A stretch of DNA of 7,290 nt from Actinomycetes bacterium. GTDB taxonomy: Bacteria; Actinomycetota; Actinomycetes; Propionibacteriales; Propionibacteriaceae. The stretch lies in assembly GCA_023437345.1 (NCBI GenBank), contig JAEZGC010000286.1, forward strand, positions 1 through 7,290, read 5' to 3'. Of this stretch, positions 1-5,984 are shown piece after piece; position 1 is the first letter of the stretch; the number at the start of each line of letters is the position of its first letter. The notes under the pieces are model-generated. The model did no database searches. It saw only the letters and a list, made by a program, of their open reading frames with translations, and was not told the DNA's origin. The position numbers and the translations under genes are program-made.

Positions 1-3000
1 ATCATCGCCAAGGGCCTGACCGCCCTGGAGAACCTCGACCACCGCGGCGCCACCGGCGCCGACGCCGCCGCGGGGGACGGCGCAGGCATGCTGCTGCAGG
101 TGCCCGACCGGTTCCTGCGCGAGGTGATCGACTTCGACCTGCCCGAGCCGGGCGAGTACGCGATGGGGATGGCCTTCCTGCCGACCGACCCGCAGCGAAG
201 GGCGGCGGCGAAGCGGACCATCGAGTTCCTCGCCACCGAGGAGGCGCTCGACGTCCACGGCTGGCGCGCGGTTCCTACCGACGACTCCACGCTCAGCCCG
301 ATCTCGCGGGCCAACATGCCCTACTTCGAGCAGTTCTTCGTCTCCAGCCCCGACGGACTCACGGGCCTCGAGCTCGCCCGCAGGGTGTTCCCGCTGCGTC
401 AGCTGGTTCGCACCCAGGCCGGGGTCTACTTCGCTTCCTTGTCCAGCCGCACCACCGTCTACAAGGGCATGCTGACCACCGACCAGCTGGCCCAGGTCTT
501 CCCCGACCTGCTGGACGAGCGGATGGAGAGCGCGCTGTCGCTGGTCCACTCCAGGTTCTCCACCAACACGTTCCCGGCCTGGGAGCTGTCCCACCCCTAC
601 CGGCTGATCGCCCACAACGGTGAGATCAACACCGTCAAGGGCAACCGGAACTGGATGCGCGCCCGCGAGGCCTTGCTGGCCACCGACCTGATCCCCGGCG
701 ACCTCAGCCGGGTGTTCCCGATCATCACCCCCGGCGGCTCCGACTCGTGGTCCTTCGACGAGGCGCTCGAACTGCTCCACCTGGGCGGCCGCAGCCTGCC
801 GCACGCCATCTTGATGATGATCCCCGAGGCGTGGGAGAACCACGCCGAGATGGACCAGTCCCGGCGCGACTTCTACAACTTCCACTCCTCGTTGATGGAG
901 CCCTGGGACGGACCGGCGGCCGTCGCCTTCACCGACGGCACCCTGATCGGCGCCGTGCTGGACCGCAACGGCCTGCGTCCGGGCCGGTACTGGGTGACCG
1001 ACGACGGACTGGTCGTGTTCGCGTCGGAGGCGGGCGTGCTCGACCTGCCGCCGTCCACGGTGGTGCAGAAGGGACGCCTGCAGCCCGGCAGGATGCTGCT
1101 CGTCGACCTGGCCCAGCACCGGCTGATCGACGACGACGAGATCAAGTCAGCGCTGGCGGCCGAGCACCCGTACGGGGATTGGCTCGAGGCGGGCCGGGTC
1201 GATCTCGACGACCTGCCCGAACGCCAGCACGTCGTGCACTCCCACGCCTCGGTGACCCGCCGGCAGCAGGTGTTCGGCTACACCCACGAGGAACTGCAGG
1301 TGCTGGTCGCACCGATGGCCAACACCGGCGCCGAACCCATCGGCTCGATGGGCTCCGACACGCCGGTGGCGGTGCTCAGCGAACGACCGCGGCTGCTGTT
1401 CGACTACTTCTCGCAACTGTTCGCCCAGGTCACCAACCCGCCGCTGGACGCGATCCGCGAAGAGCTCGTCACGTCGCTGACCGCCACCTTCGGCCCGGAG
1501 GGCAACCTGCTCAGCCCCGGGCCGGACTCCTGCCGGCAGATTGTGATCGGGTACCCGATCCTGGACTCCGACCAGCTCGCGAAGCTGGTCCGGATCAACC
1601 GCGACGGCTCGATGCCCGCCTATGACACCCATGTCGTGCGCGGGTTGTACGACGTGGAGGGGGGCGGCGAGGCGCTGCGGGCCAGGCTTGACGAGCTGTG
1701 CGAGCTGACCTCCGCCGCGATCGCCAGGGGCTGCCGCACCATCATCTTGTCCGACCGGCACTCCACAGCCGAGCTCGCGCCGATCCCGTCGCTGTTGCTG
1801 ACCGCCGCCATCCACCACCACCTGGTCCGGGAGAAGACCCGCACCCAGGTCGGGCTGATAGTCGAGGCCGGCGACGTCCGCGAGGTGCACCACATCGCGC
1901 TGCTGATCGGCTACGGCGGCGCAGCAGTGAACCCCTACCTGGTCTTCGAGACCGCCGAGGACCTCGCCCGGCGCGAGTGGCTGGTGCAGGTCGAGCCGGA
2001 CAAGGCTGTCGCCAACGTCCGCAAGGCGCTCGGCAAGGGTGTGCTGAAGGTGATGAGCAAGATGGGGGTCTCCACCATCGCGTCCTACACCGGCGCGCAG
2101 ATCTTCGAGGCGCTCGGGCTGTCCAGCGATCTGGTCGAGCGGTACTTCACCGGCACCACCAGCCGGATCGAGGGTGTCGGACTCGACGAGATCGCCGAGG
2201 AGGTGGCCCGTCGGCACGCCCGGGCCTACCCGCGCACCGGCCTCCCGCCGCACCGCACCCTCGACATCGGCGGGGAGTACAAATGGCGCCGGGAGGGTCC
2301 GCCGCACCTTTTCGACCCCGACACCGTCTTCCGGCTGCAGCACTCCACCCGGCAGAAGCGCTACGACATCTTCAAGCAGTACACGGCACGGGTCGACGAC
2401 CAGTCCCGGCGGCTGATGACGCTGCGCGGCCTGCTCGGCTTCCAGCCGACCCGTCCGCCGGTGCCGATCGACGAGGTCGAGCCGGTCAGCGAGATCGTGA
2501 AGCGGTTCTCCACCGGCGCGATGAGCTACGGCTCGATCAGCCAGGAGGCCCACGAGACCCTGGCCACCGCCATGAACCGGCTGGGCGGCAAGTCCAACAC
2601 CGGTGAGGGAGGCGAGGATGTCGACCGGCTGCACGACCCGGCGCGGCGCAGTGCCATCAAGCAGGTGGCGTCCGGGCGGTTCGGGGTCACCTCCGACTAC
2701 CTCACCAACGCCACCGACATCCAGATCAAGATGGCCCAGGGGGCAAAGCCCGGCGAGGGTGGCCAGCTGCCCGGCCAGAAGGTGTACCCGTGGGTGGCGC
2801 GGACCCGGCACTCCACCCCTGGCGTCGGCCTGATCTCGCCGCCGCCGCACCACGACATCTACTCGATCGAGGACCTCAAGCAGCTCATCCACGACCTCAA
2901 GTGCGCCAACCCGGTGGCCCGCATCCACGTGAAGCTGGTCGCCGAGGTCGGGGTGGGCACGGTCGCCGCCGGCGTCTCCAAGGCGAAGGCCGACGTGGTG

Positions 3001-4413
3001 CTGATCTCGGGCCACGACGGCGGGACGGGCGCGGCGCCGCTGACCTCGCTCAAGCACGCCGGTGGGCCGTGGGAGCTCGGCCTGGCCGAGACCCAGCAGA
3101 CGCTGCTGCTGAACGGGCTGCGGGACCGGATCGTGGTCCAGGTCGACGGGCAGCTGAAGACCGGCCGCGACGTGGTGATCGGCGCCCTGCTGGGCGCAGA
3201 GGAGTTCGGCTTCGCCACCGCACCCCTGGTGGTCTCCGGCTGCGTGATGATGCGGGTCTGCCACCTCGACACCTGCCCGGTGGGCGTCGCCACCCAGAAT
3301 CCGGAGCTGCGCGCCAAGTACAACGGCCACGCCGACCACGTGGTCAACTTCTTCGAGTTCATAGCCCAGGAGGTTCGTGAGCTGCTGGCCGAGCTGGGCT
3401 TCCGCTCGATAGCCGAAGCGGTGGGTCGCGTCGAGGTGCTGCAGACCGCCGCTGCGGTCGACCACTGGAAGGCCCAGGGCCTCGACCTGGCGCCGATCCT
3501 GCACCGGGTCCCGCTGGCCGAGGACAGCCCGCTGCACCAGGTGGTCGGGCAGGACCACGGCCTGGACGACAAGCTGGACACCCAGCTGCTGCGGATCTGC
3601 GAGCCCGCGCTCACCAGTGGCGAGCTGGTGCGGGCTGACCTGACGGTCCGCAACGTCGACCGGACCGTGGGCACGATCCTCGGCCACCACGTCACCCGCG
3701 CCACCGACGGCCGCGGCCTGCCGGAGAACACCATCGACCTCACCCTGCGCGGCACGGCCGGGCAGAGCTTCGGCGCCTTCCTGCCCGCCGGGATCACGCT
3801 GCGGCTGGTCGGCGATACCAACGACTACTTCGGCAAGGGGTTGTCGGGCGGCCGACTGGTGGTCAGGCCGCACGAGGACGCGCCGTTCGCCGCCGAGGAC
3901 CAGATCATCGCCGGCAACGTGATCGGCTACGGTGCCACGAGCGGGCAGCTGTTCATCAGGGGCAAGGTGGGCGAGCGGTTCTGCGTCCGCAACTCGGGGG
4001 CCACCGCGGTGGTCGAGGGCGTCGGCGACCACGCCTGCGAGTACATGACCGGCGGCGAGGCGCTGATCCTCGGCCCGACCGGGCGCAACCTGGCCGCCGG
4101 GATGTCCGGCGGGGTGGCCTGGGTGCTGGACCTGAACCCGGTCCGGCTCAACACCGAGATGGTGGACGCCGGCCCGGCCGACGCCGCCGACCTGGTCCGG
4201 ATCCGCGAGCTGCTGGGGCTGCACCTTGAGGAGACCGGTTCGGCGGTCGCCGAGGCGCTGGCGGCGCTGTCCGACAACGACCTCGCCGCCCGGTTCACCA
4301 CGGTGATGCCGCGCGACTACGCCCGGGTGCTGCGGGCCCGCAGCGAGGCCGAGTCGGCAGGCCTGGGCGAAGAGGAAGTTGTCAAGATGATGATGGAGGC
4401 CGCTCATGGCTGA
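1..4413 (+). CDS. gltB: Glutamate synthase [NADPH] large (alpha) subunit, 5'-truncated by window edge
   Basis: GltB makes glutamate from glutamine and 2-oxoglutarate in the cytoplasm. The frame is open from base 1, giving 1470 visible residues (numbered here from base 1). The class II amidotransferase domain covers about 1-430: RFSTNT at 185, HNGEIN at 205, GSDS at 246, DRNGLRPGRY at 321. A central domain follows to about 790. The FMN synthase domain begins near 815: MSYGSIS at 841, QGAKPGEGG at 913, HDGGTGA at 1005. C1081, C1087 and C1092 (C-x5-C-x4-C) match the family's [3Fe-4S] ligands. The C-terminal GXGXG beta-helix domain runs from about 1240 to 1430. Family members are about 1480-1530 residues, so roughly 30-60 residues are missing, including the propeptide and the nucleophilic Cys1. 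ATG at 88 is not the start, because conserved sequence (LENLDHRGATGA) precedes it in frame. No frameshift is visible. The gene overlaps gltD. Confidence 0.98.
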   Translation: MIAKGLTALENLDHRGATGADAAAGDGAGMLLQVPDRFLREVIDFDLPEPGEYAMGMAFLPTDPQRRAAAKRTIEFLATEEALDVHGWRAVPTDDSTLSPISRANMPYFEQFFVSSPDGLTGLELARRVFPLRQLVRTQAGVYFASLSSRTTVYKGMLTTDQLAQVFPDLLDERMESALSLVHSRFSTNTFPAWELSHPYRLIAHNGEINTVKGNRNWMRAREALLATDLIPGDLSRVFPIITPGGSDSWSFDEALELLHLGGRSLPHAILMMIPEAWENHAEMDQSRRDFYNFHSSLMEPWDGPAAVAFTDGTLIGAVLDRNGLRPGRYWVTDDGLVVFASEAGVLDLPPSTVVQKGRLQPGRMLLVDLAQHRLIDDDEIKSALAAEHPYGDWLEAGRVDLDDLPERQHVVHSHASVTRRQQVFGYTHEELQVLVAPMANTGAEPIGSMGSDTPVAVLSERPRLLFDYFSQLFAQVTNPPLDAIREELVTSLTATFGPEGNLLSPGPDSCRQIVIGYPILDSDQLAKLVRINRDGSMPAYDTHVVRGLYDVEGGGEALRARLDELCELTSAAIARGCRTIILSDRHSTAELAPIPSLLLTAAIHHHLVREKTRTQVGLIVEAGDVREVHHIALLIGYGGAAVNPYLVFETAEDLARREWLVQVEPDKAVANVRKALGKGVLKVMSKMGVSTIASYTGAQIFEALGLSSDLVERYFTGTTSRIEGVGLDEIAEEVARRHARAYPRTGLPPHRTLDIGGEYKWRREGPPHLFDPDTVFRLQHSTRQKRYDIFKQYTARVDDQSRRLMTLRGLLGFQPTRPPVPIDEVEPVSEIVKRFSTGAMSYGSISQEAHETLATAMNRLGGKSNTGEGGEDVDRLHDPARRSAIKQVASGRFGVTSDYLTNATDIQIKMAQGAKPGEGGQLPGQKVYPWVARTRHSTPGVGLISPPPHHDIYSIEDLKQLIHDLKCANPVARIHVKLVAEVGVGTVAAGVSKAKADVVLISGHDGGTGAAPLTSLKHAGGPWELGLAETQQTLLLNGLRDRIVVQVDGQLKTGRDVVIGALLGAEEFGFATAPLVVSGCVMMRVCHLDTCPVGVATQNPELRAKYNGHADHVVNFFEFIAQEVRELLAELGFRSIAEAVGRVEVLQTAAAVDHWKAQGLDLAPILHRVPLAEDSPLHQVVGQDHGLDDKLDTQLLRICEPALTSGELVRADLTVRNVDRTVGTILGHHVTRATDGRGLPENTIDLTLRGTAGQSFGAFLPAGITLRLVGDTNDYFGKGLSGGRLVVRPHEDAPFAAEDQIIAGNVIGYGATSGQLFIRGKVGERFCVRNSGATAVVEGVGDHACEYMTGGEALILGPTGRNLAAGMSGGVAWVLDLNPVRLNTEMVDAGPADAADLVRIRELLGLHLEETGSAVAEALAALSDNDLAARFTTVMPRDYARVLRARSEAESAGLGEEEVVKMMMEAAHG
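4395..4399 (+). promoter_or_regulatory. Ribosome binding site of gltD, inside gltB
   Basis: GGAGG lies six bases before the gltD ATG at 4406, within the last codons of gltB. This is optimal spacing. It supports ATG 4406 over the in-frame ATG at 4427. It also means ribosomes finishing gltB can start gltD directly. Confidence 0.8.
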
Positions 4414-5875
4414 TCCGAGGGGCTTCATGACCACCCCCCGCCAGGTTGCGGCGCGTCGTCCGGTGGCCGAACGGGTCCACGACTGGCACGAGGTCTACCC
4501 GGGCACCCCGGGCAAGGCGCTGCTGCCGATCATCTCCAGGCAGGCCGGGCGCTGCATGGACTGCGGCATCCCGTTCTGCCACTCCGGATGCCCGCTGGGC
4601 AACCTCATCCCGGAGTGGAACGACATGGTGTGGCGTGACGACTGGCGCGGCGCGCTGGAGCGGCTGCACGCCACCAACAACTTCCCCGAGTTCACCGGGC
4701 GGCTCTGCCCGGCACCGTGCGAGACGTCCTGCGTGGTCGGCATCAACCGCGACCCGGTCACCATCAAGAACGTCGAGGTGGCGATCATCGACAAGGCCTG
4801 GGACGACCGGCGGGTGATCGCCCAGACCCCCGAATGGCACACCGGCAAGACGATCGCCGTGGTCGGCTCGGGCCCGGCCGGGCTCGCTGCCGCGCAGCAG
4901 CTGACCCGCGCCGGGCACACCGTCGTGGTCTACGAGCGCGCCGACGCGATCGGCGGGCTGCTGCGCTACGGCATCCCCGAGTTCAAGATGGAGAAGCGCG
5001 TCCTCGACCGGCGGCTCAAGCAGATGCGCCTGGAGGGGACGGTCTTCAAGGCCGGCGTCGAGATCGGGGTGGACCTCACCGGCGATGAACTGCTCGACAG
5101 GTTCGACGCTGTGGTGCTGGCGATCGGCTCGACGGTGCCGCGCGACCTGCCCGTCCCTGGCCGCGAGCTGGCCGGCATCCACCAGGCGATGGAGTACCTG
5201 CCGCAGGCCAACCGGGCGGCGCTCGGCGAGGAGGTGTCCGGACAGATCCTGGCCACCGGCAAGGACGTCGTGATCATCGGCGGCGGCGACACCGGCGCCG
5301 ACTGCCTGGGCACCGCCACCCGGCAGGGCGCCCGCTCGATCACCCAGCTGGAGATCCTGCCGACCCCGCCGGACACCCGCCCGGGCAACCAGCCGTGGCC
5401 CACCTACCCGATGGTGTACCGGGTCTCCTCGGCGCACGAGGAGGCGGGGGAGCGGCTGTTCTCGGTGTCGACCACCCAGTTCACCGATGACGGGACGGGG
5501 GCTGTCGCAGGGCTCGAGATCACCGAGGTGGTGCTGACCGCCGGTCGTTTCGAGCCGATCCCCGGCAGCGAGCGGGTGATTCCCGCGCAACTCGTGCTGC
5601 TCGCGATGGGCTTCGTCGGGCCGCAGCGCACCGGGCTTGTCGAACAGCTGGGGGTCGATCTCGACCCGCGCGGCAACATCGCCCGCGACGACACCTTCGC
5701 CACCGACGTGCCGCGGGTGTTCGTCTGCGGCGACGCCGGACGGGGCCAGTCGCTGATCGTCTGGGCGATCGCCGAAGGGCGGGCCTGCGCCAACGAGGTC
5801 GACTCGTTCCTCCAGGGCGAGTCGCTGCTGCCCAAGCCGATCCTGCCTACCGATCGTCCGCTCGCCGTCGGCTGA
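4406..5875 (+). CDS. gltD: Glutamate synthase [NADPH] small (beta) subunit
   Basis: GltD (489 residues, usual for the family) oxidises NADPH and supplies electrons to GltB. The N-terminal Fe-S domain (about 20-130) shows cysteines C50, C53, C58 and C62 (RCMDCGIPFCHSGCP), then C101, C105 and C109. These are the two groups that hold the family's two [4Fe-4S] clusters; I do not assign individual ligands. An FAD-binding Rossmann motif, GSGPAG, is at 154-159, followed by the conserved GGLLRYGIPEFKM at 183-195. A second dinucleotide motif, GGGDTGADC at 292-300, fits the NADPH site. The C-terminal FAD contact region, VFVCGDAGRGQSL, begins at 438. The ATG start is favoured because the GGAGG is well spaced and because MADPRGFM resembles the short N-terminal GF(L/M) leader common in actinobacterial GltD. 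The start overlaps the gltB end by 8 bases, so the two genes form one operon with probable translational coupling and matched subunit output. Confidence 0.98.
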   Translation: MADPRGFMTTPRQVAARRPVAERVHDWHEVYPGTPGKALLPIISRQAGRCMDCGIPFCHSGCPLGNLIPEWNDMVWRDDWRGALERLHATNNFPEFTGRLCPAPCETSCVVGINRDPVTIKNVEVAIIDKAWDDRRVIAQTPEWHTGKTIAVVGSGPAGLAAAQQLTRAGHTVVVYERADAIGGLLRYGIPEFKMEKRVLDRRLKQMRLEGTVFKAGVEIGVDLTGDELLDRFDAVVLAIGSTVPRDLPVPGRELAGIHQAMEYLPQANRAALGEEVSGQILATGKDVVIIGGGDTGADCLGTATRQGARSITQLEILPTPPDTRPGNQPWPTYPMVYRVSSAHEEAGERLFSVSTTQFTDDGTGAVAGLEITEVVLTAGRFEPIPGSERVIPAQLVLLAMGFVGPQRTGLVEQLGVDLDPRGNIARDDTFATDVPRVFVCGDAGRGQSLIVWAIAEGRACANEVDSFLQGESLLPKPILPTDRPLAVG

Positions 5876-5909
5876 CGCCGCGGGTCGGTGTCGGATTCGG
5901 TCAGCCGGC
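5867..5909 (+). terminator. Candidate stem-loop terminator over the gltD stop codon
   Basis: CGGCTGAC (5869-5876, containing the gltD TGA) is a perfect inverted repeat of GTCAGCCG (5900-5907). Two further outer pairs (5868/5908 as a T-G wobble, 5867/5909 as G-C) give a 10-pair stem with a 23-base loop. No T-run follows, so it is not a canonical intrinsic terminator. High-GC actinobacteria often use hairpins without U-tracts, or Rho. The long loop weakens the case. It might instead act as an mRNA-stabilising 3' end, or be chance in GC-rich DNA. Confidence 0.35.
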
Positions 5910-5920
5910 AGGGTTAGGGT
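5891..5920 (+). promoter_or_regulatory. Weak candidate promoter for dnaE
   Basis: TAGGGT at 5915-5920 fits the actinobacterial housekeeping -10 consensus TAnnnT. At 18 bases' spacing the -35 position is TCGGAT (5891-5896), a poor match to TTGACA. Initiation would fall near 5927 and leave a leader of roughly 58 bases before the GTG. Its location between gltD and dnaE, two functionally unrelated genes, makes a promoter likely, but the exact site is inferred from one hexamer. Confidence 0.35.
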
Positions 5921-5953
5921 GGGGGTTCGCTGACTTCCCCCAGCGGCCCACAG

Positions 5954-5967
5954 TTCGTCTTTCGTCT
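5954..5967 (+). repeat. Tandem 7-base direct repeat in the dnaE leader
   Basis: TTCGTCT occurs twice back to back (5954-5960 and 5961-5967), directly against the GGAGG at 5968. It is a short pyrimidine-rich tract in otherwise GC-rich DNA. No function is recognised. It may simply keep the ribosome binding region unstructured. Confidence 0.6.
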
Positions 5968-5972
5968 GGAGG
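5968..5972 (+). promoter_or_regulatory. Ribosome binding site of dnaE (long spacing)
   Basis: GGAGG is the only strong Shine-Dalgarno match upstream of dnaE. It lies 12 bases before GTG 5985, longer than the usual 5-9. No other in-frame start codon exists between the in-frame TGA at 5931-5933 and GTG 5985, so this site still supports that start. Confidence 0.6.
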
Positions 5973-5984
5973 TCGGGTCTTCCC

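Noticed and set aside
88..90. ATG at 88 as the gltB start
   Set aside because: The frame is open and conserved upstream to base 1 (IIAKGLTALENLDHRGATGA), so the real start and the catalytic cysteine lie before the window.
747..1625. 292-residue + strand frame inside gltB
   Set aside because: It is an out-of-frame shadow with an arginine/alanine-rich composition typical of shifted high-GC reading. It has no ribosome binding site or domain.
4427..4429. Second in-frame ATG as the gltD start
   Set aside because: GGAGG is ideally spaced for ATG 4406 but 27 bases from this one. The residues in between resemble the usual GltD N-terminus.
1147..4434. Very long open frame (1095 residues) on the - strand opposite gltB
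   Set aside because: It is codon-aligned with gltB, so its stops could come only from sense codons TTA, CTA or TCA, which high-GC genes avoid. It ends exactly at a sense TCA codon (1147-1149). The translation is low-complexity with no recognisable domain.
4382..5590. 402-residue open frame on the - strand opposite gltD
   Set aside because: It has the same codon-aligned antisense geometry as the gltB case, and the protein is rich in G, A, R and V without motifs. The + strand gene is unambiguous.
5920..5942. TGGGGG/CCCCCA inverted repeat as a terminator
   Set aside because: It has only six pairs with an 11-base loop and no T-run. It would sit at or just after the likely dnaE transcription start. 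It is probably chance in G-rich DNA.
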